Shown: piece after piece, positions 43,933 through 56,965 of the stretch
How positions within the stretch are numbered: position 1 is the stretch's first letter
Layout: every line of letters begins with the position of its first letter
DNA from: Viridothelium virens
Lineage: Eukaryota > Ascomycota > Dothideomycetes > Trypetheliales > Trypetheliaceae
Assembly (NCBI GenBank): GCA_010094025.1
Contig: ML991774.1
Location: forward strand, 560,821 to 624,820
Reading direction: 5' to 3'
DNA: 64,000 bases
Translations under genes and position numbers: made by a program
Notes under the pieces: model-generated
Seen by the model: the letters and a program-made list of their open reading frames with translations, nothing else
What the model was told of the DNA's origin: nothing
Database searches by the model: none

Positions 43933-46900
43933 CTACTGCAAAGACTCTCGCAGTTTCTGATTCAGGCGTTAGCATCCTTTGAACATCTTCAGTACTTAGT
44001 TTTACTTACAGTCCATCGATCCATGTCAATTCGAGGTTGTGAATATTCGTCAAAGTCAAGGGATTGATTGATTAGCCTAAGCTTATCTTGCTGGACCCAC
44101 TGGATATACTGGACTCCCATTAGAACAAAGTCTGGAAAAATCCGAGATATCATTTTCTGTGTTCCAGTCTTACCGTTTCAATTGAGTCGCGCATAATGTA
44201 TCTTGTGACGACCACCTCCCGCGTTTGTCCAATCCTATGCACACGGTCCACAGCTTGTGCCTCAGCCATCGGGTTCCAATGGGGCTCAACCAAGTGTACA
44301 CGGCTTGCAGCTGTGAGGTCAATACTAAAGTCAAGTCAACATTAGCTACCTGAACTGAATCTCAACGACGGTTGGAATTGACGTGCCCTTCTCCTGCGCT
44401 GCCAATGCTCGCAAGCATCACCGTACATTTGGGGTCCTCCCTAAATCGACGCAGAGCCTCGCTCCTTTGTTCGAGGCTTGACGAGCCGTCGATTCGTTGG
44501 GTGCAGAAGCCTTCACTCTCGAGCGCTTGTTGGATCAAGTTGAGCATTTTGGTCCAGTAGCTGAAAATTACACTTCGACCAGTTAGCAATGTATAATGGC
44601 GTTGTGGACCTTGGGATTGTTTTTAGCTACCTTTTGACAATGGTTTCTGAGTTGATATGGCGGTTCAGAGCTTGTTCCGTAGCTATATTCTTCAATAATC
44701 TCTCGACCTTCGCCGATGGTCGAACAAATGCTCCAGCAGGACTCGGGATATCAGGAACACGGGCAGTGCTTACTTCTGGGGCATCATCTGGGCGATCCAC
44801 TCTTGCCTCATCGATTGGACTGTCGCGATACTCGGAGGTACATTTCGTACAAATGATCTGCCCATGCTGGAGATGAGGAGCAGCATTAGGACCTGAGTCG
44901 CTTCGTTCAATTTCCGCATCGCAAATGTCGCATCTATTGCTCGAGTTACGCATTAGTCGCCAATCAATAGACGTACGATCTCTAGCCTCCCAGGCTGCCA
45001 AAGCAGAAGTTGGGAGGAGATTCTTCCCATGATCACATATCAATCGCAAAAAGTTCATAAGCGAGATGATATTGCTCTCTTGGAAGAAGTCACGTGTGGA
45101 GTTGCCTGGATTTCGCGATGAAAGTCTACTTGCAACTTTCGCTGTGCTCTCTTTGAAGAACGTATAGAGCTCATCATCAGCATGATAAAAATCAACCTTT
45201 TCGATCTCTTCGAGGCGCCGTGGAAGCTCTAGAGTATTGCCAATCATCTTCTTCGTGCGACGAAGACAAGTAGCTCGCACGAGCGATTGAAGACTCTCGA
45301 GGCTACCTACCCTTCTCTCTGTCAGTGGAGATGCAATCCAGAAGTCGAACATAGACTTCTCTGTAAAGGGTGGAACGCCCAGAAAACTGAGGAGAGCTCC
45401 GTAGTCATCGAGAGAGTTCTGTATTGGAGTTCCTGTTAGGCACCATCGATACCGTGAGACGACTGCACATGCGGCCTTAAAGATCTGAGAGGCTCGACTT
45501 CGGACACGATGGGCTGTGCTGAAGATTAGCCGGAATCTCCGCAGTGATAGAAGACATTCCAAAGCCGACCTTCATCCAGTACGAGACGATGCCATTTTTC
45601 TGAATAGAGAGCTCCTTTTGTCATCCACTCCGCTCTGAGGGTCTCATACGTAGTTAAGACAATATCAGCACCTTCGAGCTCGGTGTGCATGCGCTGCCGA
45701 GTAGAACCATGGTACACAATTACCCGTACACAAGCAGGACGAATATGTCTGGGAATTATTCAGCCGCTGAATTTCTCTACTACAAGATCTGCATACCTTG
45801 CAATTTGTTGCTTCCAGCCGGGTATAGCTTGAATTCGTCAGTGGGTTTCCGCCTTTAAAATGTTAAAAAGGGAGTATGGGGCGCATCTACTTGATTTTGG
45901 GGTAACAATCAGTGTCCCCAGAGTCATGCCATCAGCAGACGACCCATTTTGGTTGGTCTGCGTGTCGATCGAGGAACAGATCAGAGCTAGGGTACTTAAT
46001 GTCTTTCCAAGGCCCATATCCTTGTGAAGCATTTAGCATGCCTCGCTGATTGTTGTAAGGATTTAGATAAGCAAACGCACATCAGCAAGTATTCCTCCAC
46101 GCAGTGGAGTGGGATCAGTATTGAGTGCACCTGTAATCGCATGGCGGTATCTATGCAATTCATGAGTGAATCCAGCTTGCCCTGCTTGACATCTCTTAGT
46201 GACTGACCTTCGACTCACACCAGAATCGGTGCTCAATTGCCAGAGTGACGGGAACATAAGATTTTCTATAGTGCCACATTCTTTCTCAATCATCATAACA
46301 AGGGCAGAGAGTTGGTGGCTTTCACCTGTCAGTCTTTCACAAATAGAGTTGGACGCGCTACCTACTCTTTTAGGCAAGACCGCAAGCGAGGGCTAGGTGT
46401 GATGGGTGGACGGAGATTATCAGCGTTGGCAAAGTCAAAGATCCGCATAAGCCGACCCTTATCAACTTCGTTCAACCTTTCCGGTCCTGGATTACTCCGG
46501 TCGTCAGATAAAGTCGGGGATTCTTCAAGGTCCGGCATTTGAGATCCCGGACGTATTAAGTAATGCGGATTTGCATACGCGATGTTCTTGTCGCATTCGG
46601 CTACTGTGGGTTGCTGAAGATAAACACCAGCGTCTGATAGGATGTTGCCCACAGCCGACTTCTCACATTGTAGACCGTAAACGACAATGCGGGCGGAGCA
46701 GTTCTGTGACCTTTGCAAATTCCTCATACTCTTCTTACTGCGGGACTTTCCTGGTTGAGACACTAAGGAGACCAGTGTTGCGGCAAATTTCACGTTGAAC
46801 TCCTCGAGGATTTCTCCTAGAATTGGCAGCTTAATTATACCGGCATACTTGTTGGAATTCTGAAAGTTTAATTTGATCATATCCCCAAATCGACGGGTAG

Positions 46901-47988
46901 TTACTGGAACACAGGTACCTCCCTGGCTACCGGTGAACGAAGACACGACATCTGCTACGATCTTTCATAGTTAGTTCTTTCCTCCTCGTACGTGGGAGGA
47001 AGTCAACTTACAACTCCGAAACAAGCATCATACTGGTCTTGGCATGGGTCAATGTGATTATTCAGGGAGTTCGAGGAGAGATTTAGCTGGTCAGCATCGA
47101 GTTTTGTAGTTAGATCATTACAATCATTTTCGGTGACAACAGTCGACTTCCCCGTAAAGTCATCACCACCAGTGACAGGCTGGTCGATAAATTCAAGTGC
47201 AGAAGTACAGACCTCATGCTCTTCACGCAAAGGTGCTGAGGAAGATGTAGTCTCCGGCATGACCGCGGGGATGAGGCCTGTAAGATGAGATGTCGTGGGG
47301 CTACACCAGTCAAATTGCGGTTCAAAAGTCATGATTGCAAAATTATTCCTTGAGTCTATCGGGTCCAGCGTCTTGTAAAGGGTGTCGTCACCTATTACTG
47401 ACGGCAAAGGATACTGCGCGGGCCATGCGTCGAATTTTCCAAATTCGAAGAAGCCAACTTTATCGTTGATGTTGAGTACGTAGGTAGGATCGTCGACCTG
47501 AGGGAATTAGGAATGCAATATTCAAACGAACTTGTCAAGAGGGGGCTTACACGCATCAGATCACCAATTGTGTCTTCCACTTCTGCTGTGGCTGGTCCAT
47601 TCCCAGATATTGCTGGATAAACTTGAGAATCCATCATTTGGGTATCCTCAGTGAGGGCCTCGGCATGTCGTATAATTGCTGGAACCGGATCAGCCGGGCT
47701 GACTCCGTGGAACTCAGGCTGCAATGTTGAACTGATGTTGACGGAAGGGTCGGGGGCTAAGCAAAGTGGGGAATCATGAGCGTATCTCCGCGATGAGTTG
47801 AAGTTAGAGGTTGAGGAGGGCCATCTGGTATCTATCGACGAACCGGTTTCCATTTGTTCTACAATATTTCCGTTTTCAGAAATGCTGTGGAGAGATTCTG
47901 TGCGGTTCCTCTTTGCGTGGCGGCCGGATACGTCTGTCTCGCCCTCAAAAGCTCTTTTGACGACCTTACTCTCTGGAGGGAACGTCAT
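43933..47988 (-). CDS. SNF2-family ATPase, RAD5/HLTF-like
   Basis: About 13 short-intron exons give roughly 1,100 residues with no net frame break. Two non-conserved N-terminal exons (Ser/Thr/acidic) are followed by CSARIVVYGLQCEKSAVGNI, a HIRAN-like region. The helicase core follows: SALVMMIEKEC, ITGALNTDP, GGILADDMGLGKTLSTLALI (motif I), LIVTPKSTIPGWKQQI, a DEAH box rebuilt across an intron (LVLDEAHRVRSR), RWCLTGTPIQNSLDDYGALL (motif III), a degenerate RING (CDICDAEIE then IICTKC), then GSSSLEQRSEALRRF, GSAGEGIDLTAASRVHL and AVDRVHRIGQTREVVVTRYI. This order of RING inside the SNF2 core is the RAD5/HLTF arrangement, linked to postreplication repair and chromatin remodelling. Motif V requires a GC-AG intron near 44313-44377. 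Exact orthology is uncertain; such genes are multi-copy in fungi. Confidence 0.9.
44313..44377 (-). other. GC-AG intron in SNF2 gene
   Basis: On the minus strand the donor reads GAAGG|GCACGT and the acceptor GACTTTAG|TATTGACC. Joining GG to T gives Gly and continues IDLTAASRVHLVEP, helicase motif V. The nearest GT donor (GTCAAT) leads to an immediate stop. Confidence 0.65.
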
Positions 47989-48381
47989 TGGAAATTAACC
48001 CTATGTAAATTTAACATGCCAAGGGACGATCAAGAATGACGGCCAATTTCGTATTTAAACGACACTCAGATAACATGGGTTTCGTTTATGCCTCGCGGTA
48101 CGTCAGACAGCGGCCAACATAGCCGCCTGCGATTGCAAGGGGGGACCTGTGATTCCCATGAACCACAACCAATGCGAGATGCAATCTGGGCCGAAGGCGC
48201 ACTTTCCGGAAGCCAGGCTGAGCAAGTCTGCGGCTACGCCACCGCATTGTGCAGGCAAGGCTTTCCATCAAGGAGAGTATATTAGCCATGTCCATCATCG
48301 AAAGTTTGGGGAAAACTTTCGAGACTGGGCTAGTGCCCGTGCTGCTCTTTTCGCAACTATTCTAATACGGTAATATCGAAT
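47989..48381. promoter_or_regulatory. Divergent promoter, SNF2 / NLR
   Basis: 393 bases shared by the SNF2 ATPase and the NLR. No TATA box is clear. The interval has stops in most frames and looks non-coding. Confidence 0.5.
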
Positions 48382-51300
48382 ATGGCTGCCGCCTACGATC
48401 CGGTCCAACAGGCATTCGAGAGTGCTTCACGAGATTTCAGATCCAATCTTGGAGATGACGAACTGTACCAGGAGATCCTAAAATCGGCCAGCATCGATGA
48501 GGTTTACAATGCCACAGACAAGCTTCAGGCGGAACAAGCAAATAAAGGCCATCTTCGTCATTTGTCGAAGATCGGCCCATTTCTGGAAGGCCTCCGCGGG
48601 TATGCCGACGTGATAGAAGTCTTTATGCAGGCGAAGCCAGACGTTCTTGCTCTTATATGGGGTCCCGTAAAGCTTATCCTTCAATGGACTAGTGTACTGA
48701 AGCAATCCTTTGACGCGGTGGTTAACACTATCGCGGAGATCGGAGTGCTCCTGCCGGAATTCCGAGGCGTCGCCAAACTCTTTGACCATAACAAGCACAT
48801 CCAAGAGGTTCTGATTTTGTTTTTCAAGGACATCCTTGACTTCTACTTCATTGCGCTTAAGTTCTTCAGCCTCAGTCGTAGGTGGTCATTTCATTGTCTA
48901 TCACCCGGAGGCTGTAACAAGAAATAGGCCATATCGAGGCTCAAGATGAAAAGCGACTGGGGTTCTCAAAGTTGTATAGATTTAGGATAGTGCATTAGGG
49001 GATCTTCTTGGATCCTTGCTCGATGTGCTAAGCTCTCTATCTTATCTCGAATAGCGCGTACTAAGGGGGTTTCCAAACTATGCCGACATTACGATAAAGG
49101 TTCGGCCCGGGCCATGTCTAATAACACAACATATCTTATTTCCACCCCTGGTGTAATTCGCAGACCGAATTTTCTAGACTGACTAGAGCGACAGGCTGGA
49201 AATACCTATTCGAATCACTGTGGCCGAGACATAGAGAAAAGATCAAAGTGGTCACCGACCATATCGCTCGGCTCGCATTGCTTTTAAGGAACGAGGTACG
49301 CTTAGAGCATATTCAAGCAGAACACAGCGCAAGAGCCCGAGCATTGGAGCACTTTGACCGTGCAGAGAGATCCCACCGCCGACAAGAATATAAATCAATT
49401 GAAGCAGACATCTCTCCCAAGACATACGGAGATGCACTGTATCGTTTCCGAGCCCGGATAGCAGAAGAAGCAGCAAAATGGTTAATTGAAGACACTACCT
49501 TCAACAAATGGCTAGACTTGTCAGACACATCTACAAAGGTTTTGTGGTTGGAAGGCATTCCGGGAGCTGGTAATTCTAGCCTGAATACGTAACTCCCCCC
49601 CCACTCGTGTATACTAATGAGGATTTTGCCGCAGGAAAGACATTCCTCTCGTGCACGGTCACCGATGAAGCAAGGACTCTCGGCCTAGTCATCTTCACTT
49701 TTCTCAGCTATACACTGAGCAGCACCACAACCGCGTTATCGATTATCCAGTCCCTGATATTCCAGCTTGCTTCCAATCATGAGGACTTGCAAGCAGTTCT
49801 GACCCAGTCAAGCCACGAAGATCTCAAGTACAATATTGACAGTGCGACTCGTCTTCTGACAACGCTTGCCGCCTGCGCCGGTCCGGTTTACTTTATCATC
49901 GATGGGTTGGACGAAGTGGAGGAACTCGAAAGAGGTCGATTTTTAAAGCGGCTTCTGGGGGCGTTAGAAAGCTGTAAAGATGCAAAGATTCTTGTGAGCA
50001 GCCGACCGGAAGCGGATCTCGAAAAGATATTAGAGGAAACAGCCACCAGACTCCGTGTCGACCATCGAAATGCGCAGGGCATAAAGGCGTACGTAGACAA
50101 ACACACAAAAAAATGGTTTCGGGATCGCGAATTTCTACCTGAAGCCGAAATGGAGATCAAGAACTTATTAGCCCCTCTCCCTGCTACTGCGAAGGGTATG
50201 GTGCAAGTCCTAAGAGCGAAAAAAAGGTGGCTTACCGTAATAGGCATGTTCCTGTACGCAAAGATCGTTTTGAGTAACATTCAACAACTGGAAGTTCATG
50301 AGATTTGCCAGGAGCTCCAAGTTCTCCCAGAGTCATTGGATGATGCGTAAGCTATTTTCTGCTATTCCAAACCGGTGAAGGCTCATTCTATTTAGATACG
50401 GCAGAATCCTCGTACGAGTGAACAGCTTACACCCTCCGAAATTAAAGGAAAAGGCTCGAAAACTTCTAGGATGGATTGGCTGCTCCCCGACTGCCTTGAC
50501 GATCCAAGAAATGGAGCAAGCTCTTGTCATCGATCCGCAAGACTTAGATGGCGACTCAAGAGTCCAGAGTAGACTCAACGTCACCAAGATATGTGGTCCA
50601 ATTGTAGAGATCGTTGGCGGTTTTGTACAATTCGTGCACTTCACAGTCAAAGAGTTGGTCATTCCACCATTCATGTTCAACATGGCTGACGCATCACGAT
50701 AGATATCTGTTCCATAACCAAATTACAGGCTTCATCGACGATACTGTAGCTACTCTCAGTCTCGCGACGACTTGCATTGCCTATCTTTGCCAACCCCATC
50801 ATGGTCCAGAGTTGCGGGATGAGGAAATAGAACATAATACAATTGCTGGGGTGTATAGGCTTCATGACTTCGCAGCGTCGACATGGTTCGAGCTCGTTGA
50901 GAAACTTGCTCACCTCGGACCATCGTATACTCCGCCAAATGAGCTCGTCAACTTACTTGAGATACTTTCCGCGTGCAGGATGAATGAGAGTTACAATAGT
51001 GCTCTAAGCTCCGTCGCCCCTTCAAGCTCGTTCTGCTTCGGCCATGAGCCGCCGGCAGTGTATGAGATGCTTTGCAGAATGTCTCAATTCCGTAAGGCTA
51101 GCTCAGGATCCGTATTTCACAAAGGCAAAGGTAAAATTCATGGAATGCCTACGTCATTTGGTTATCGCCTATCTGACAAGCGCAAGGCACCGAATGGATC
51201 AATCTCGATCCTCTGACAATATCCTCTACCTCTATCCGCATCGACCGGCAGCTTGACCAGCTTTTGCAGCTTTTGTGTCATACATCAAGTCACAAGACGA

Positions 51301-52502
51301 ATTGCCACTGCGGTGCGATCGAAAAACACTATGGCGCTGCGCCTTTCAAATGCGGTTTCTTGAGCTGTCCGGATCGAAGATATCGGTTCGAGAATCGAGC
51401 ACTCCGAGATGCTCATGAGACACGTCATGATCGGCCATGGAAGTGCACTTTCCCAGGCTGCGCGTTTGCAGATGGGGGCTTCCTTTCGCGAAAAATGCGA
51501 GACGATCACTTAGATCGATTCCATGCGCAAAACCAAACCGGCAAGTCTGTCGCCTTTGGTGAGCTCCATCCAGACGAAATAGAACCACTCTTCTTCGACT
51601 TGGTCAAAGCAGACCATATAGACGCCGTTGAGGCATCTCTTGAGTGGTTCGAGGGGCTTCGTATCGGAGTCAAGAATGAACTTTACATGCTGGTGGCGTC
51701 CACAGGTTCGGTTGCAATGCTAAGATTGATAACACCAGTACGAGTCCGGCGTGTGCTGGATTATATTCCTGAAGTGAAGTCAATCTTCTTGAGAATGCTC
51801 GAATGTGCTATACAAGGAAGCAATATGGAGGCCGCCAAATTCCTAATCGCAGAGTATTTCAGCCATTTTGATGATACTGCTAACAAATATGATCGTTTTA
51901 CATCTCACTGTTTTGCAGTAATACTGAGAGCCGACTCAGAAGAGATGGTTGAGGAACTGCTGACGCATTTGAAGATTCGAAAAAATCGTAGTGTTAAAGC
52001 TCCGCCCGGCTATTCTTCCATCTCGTCTATTGTCATCGGTGCAACTGCTGGACAGCCCAACAGGGAAGAGATGCTCCTTCAGTTATGGATGAAGTTCGAT
52101 CTGCCAAATTCCTTTGAAAGAATATATGTTGGAGATGCACTTGTAAACGTCGCGTCAACTACGTGTTCGGTTTATCTCGCAAAATTCTTACTTGATTCCG
52201 GAGCAAAAGTGGACCACCGGCGCAGCAAGAAATATATCACTCCGCTTCATTACGCAGCCAAGAATACTTCTCTTGGGGCAGCAGAATTTATGAGGTTATT
52301 ACTTCTTCACGGAGCGGATCCGGAGCCCATTGTATTACCACTGTCTCTTGGGAAAGGGCTAAGAACTCGCGAAGTTGGCAAGATTAGGGATGAGGAGGGC
52401 GCAAGGGGCATTTCAAAGTGGCTGGGTAAGTCTTGGGATGAACTGCTGGCCGAAGCTAAAGAAGAGAGAGAACGATGGAGCCTTCTGGATTGCGCAAGCT
52501 AA
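48382..52502 (+). CDS. NLR: DUF7708-NACHT-zinc finger-ankyrin
   Basis: Six exons (48382-48877, 49195-49569, 49635-50346, 50396-50653, 50703-51130, 51187-52502) join in frame into 1,194 residues. Residues ~75-165 form the fungal DUF7708-type N-terminal domain (ALIWGPVKLILQW, DILDFYFIALKFF). A helical linker leads to the NACHT: Walker A GIPGAGKT (291-293 end), Walker B YFIIDGLDE (near 377) and a sensor-like ILVSSRPEADL. VQFVHFTVKEYLF is the typical winged-helix end of fungal STAND proteins. Next come Cys/His clusters (NCHCG, FKCGFLSC, RPWKCTFPGCAF, then DHLDRFH; about 795-870) and a C-terminus with one clear ankyrin-like unit (ITPLHYAAKNTSLGAAEFMR, LLLHGAD) near 1080-1140. Fungal NLRs act in self/non-self recognition and programmed cell death. 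Several frames seem broken until the introns are removed; the gene is intact. Confidence 0.87.
48878..49194 (+). other. 317-base intron of the NLR gene
   Basis: This is the longest intron in the window; most are 45-70 bases. It starts GTAGGT and ends CTGACTAGAGCGACAG, with a branch-like CTGAC, and joins FSLS to RWKYLFESLW. A small dyad, GGATCTTCTTGGATCC, lies at about 49000-49015. No terminal repeats or coding potential are seen, so I cannot say whether it grew by insertion. Confidence 0.65.
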
Positions 52503-52765
52503 AGTAGGATGGAAGAGATCACCTTTCTATCTATTCATTTCCAATAAAAAGAATTCTGAATCCTGTAATTTATAGGCGCCATAGTGCATACCCAAGAATT
52601 TACATACAGTACGGTACTCGACGGAGTACTGAGGTCGCCTTGTGCACGCCGAACGGAGAGCTTCATGCTTAGCCTGACCTGGACTAGTTTCTTATTCTTT
52701 GTCCTCCAAATGCTCCCACCAGCACGATTGACACAATCCCTTGCCTTCGCGGTGTACGCATTACG

Positions 52766-53321
52766 ATGTCCCATCTGACTGACTACGTCACGCTCGTTTC
52801 CAGCGACGGCTTCGAATTCGTGGTCCAACGCTCCGCAGCCCGCATCGCAGGCGCCATCAACCGGATGCTCGACCCCAAAAGTGAGCTACCCACCGTCCAC
52901 TAACCGTCTTTATTTACTTTCCCATTTCCACTCCCCTCGGCATTTTGCCCCACCATTCTGCCTTTCCTCGTTCCCATTTCCTATCCAGTCGCACTCGACG
53001 CGAACCCTCTCCAAAAATGACGGTGGCTGATAGCGTTTGGCTATAGACAACTTTTCCGAAGCCCTTACGAACCGCTGCGAGCTGCGCGAAATCAACGGGG
53101 TGGTGCTCGAGAAGGTGTGTGAGTACCTCTACTACAACGAGAAGCACAAGGACGCGCGAGACGTGCCAGACATGGACATTCCGCCGGAGCTATGTTTGGA
53201 GTTGCTGATGGCGGCGGATTATCTGAATGGTGAGTTGGCGACTTCTTGGCCTGATGAGTTGGAAGGGGAAGCGCGGGGCGAGCAGTATTAGAGAAGCGTT
53301 GCTGACCTATGTCTAGTGTGA
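52766..53321 (+). CDS. ELC1: Elongin C (SKP1/BTB family)
   Basis: Three exons (52766-52880, 53047-53229, 53317-53321) encode 100 residues. DYVTLVSSDGFEFVVQRSAA, INRMLDP, NFSEALTNRCELREI and the long block from GVVLEKVCEYLYYNEKHKD to IPPELCLELLMAADYLN are close to universal elongin C. It forms cullin-based ubiquitin ligase adaptors and, in fungi, an Elongin A partner. The last exon is only five bases: it completes a Val codon and supplies TGA. If that intron is retained the protein gains 22 residues ending at 53291. The short form matches the family length, so I prefer it. First intron is 166 bases. Confidence 0.92.
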
Positions 53322-53919
53322 CCGAGATTCCGAGCGGCGTACTTGGGAGGAGATGATGAGATGAGCTAAATGATACCATGGGATGGGATTTATCTTCTTA
53401 GCGAGGTGTTGAGGTATCTTTTGAAATGGAATCAAACCGGTCGAGCTCCGCTGGGCTCAGAATGACCGGTCAATTAGTGCTTCGAGCTGGCCCCATCGGA
53501 ATAATCAGACTCATACACTAAGATTTGAGGCATGCCCTAGAACTACGACTTGAATGTGCAAACCGATACAGCATCACGAGCATATACGTCTTGCGCTTCC
53601 CATGTGAGCCTGACGCCTATAGTTGGTGCAAAATCAAACGTCGTCTATATTCAGTCAGGTTCAGGCAATGATGCGATGACGCTTTGACTTTATTCCAGGC
53701 GAGACACGACGGATCATAAATTTGGTCAAGGTCATTTATGTGGTCCGCAGCAGCGGCGATTATTGTTCTATCTACGAGGCAGCATCATCATGATGCATAC
53801 AAAGTCGCCGTCTATCATACATAACAGGGGTTTCCATTGAGCCCGGATGCCTTTGCTGTGTTTGAGGCATATGGAATCGTGCCGAGATTACCTCTGCAAT
53901 ATGCAACCACTTCCATGTT
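53322..53919. other. Convergent 3-prime region
   Basis: 598 bases between elongin C and PRP43 stop codons. No gene seen. Confidence 0.4.
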
Positions 53920-56339
<2,420 letters not shown>

Positions 56340-56965
56340 GGCTTGGAGGGGTGAAGTGAGAGGTGGCGGCCGCGAAATGTCGTGGTGTCGGTGGTCTGGT
56401 TACCGAAATTTTGGCAGGGTACAGAGTACACACGTAACTTACAGTATGGAGTAAGCTATGGAGTAAGCTACGGAGTATTTGGACTAGTGCCAACGTGCCC
56501 CCACAAACTGTCTACCTAGGCCTGGACGACGGTTGCCACCCTGCCACCCTACCTTAATTAAAATAATCCTTACCTTAGCTAGAACTCCGTACTTTGGATC
56601 ATCTCGTCGTAGCCTCCTCCATCCACAACACATCTCAAGGTAAGCATCTGAGTTCTACCCATTCACAGCCTAGTCATCTTGGATTCGCTGCATCGGATCA
56701 GTGCAGATTTACTGCGCTTGAGCGTTGCCTTGCATAGCACCTAGTCCGGAGCGCCTTGCAGAGCATCCCTGTGCCAATACATACCGCTCGGAGGCATTCA
56801 AACCCAAAGCCTGAATTCTACTTTTCAAACTGAGCTGCGTCACCATGGGGCGTTGCCACAAGCCAAATATCTTCTTTGCGCTTCTGGATCTTTCAACACC
56901 GTAAAGTGTAGACTGAAGAAATCGACAAGATCCTGTCAATTTCAAAGTGTCAGCACCATTACGCC
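56340..56965. promoter_or_regulatory. Divergent promoter, PRP43 / PRMT5
   Basis: 626 bases, the longest divergent interval. At 56444-56477 there is a triple repeat of GGAGTAAGCT/GGAGTA ending in CGGAGTA, and an ACTCCGTAC at about 56584-56592. These are copies of the window's recurrent CGGAGTA motif. An AT-rich ACCTTAATTAAAATAATCC stretch lies between them. Confidence 0.6.
56444..56477. repeat. Direct repeat of GGAGTAAGCTA
   Basis: ATGGAGTAAGCT, ATGGAGTAAGCT and ACGGAGTA follow head to tail in the PRP43/PRMT5 promoter. The third unit merges with the CGGAGTA motif found elsewhere. Confidence 0.7.

Noticed and set aside
50614-51216. Apparent frame changes suggesting a broken NLR
   Set aside because: A GTTGGT donor at 50654 and a GTAAAA donor at 51131 with normal acceptors restore one continuous frame through FTVKEYLFHN and KGTEWINLDP, so the gene is intact.
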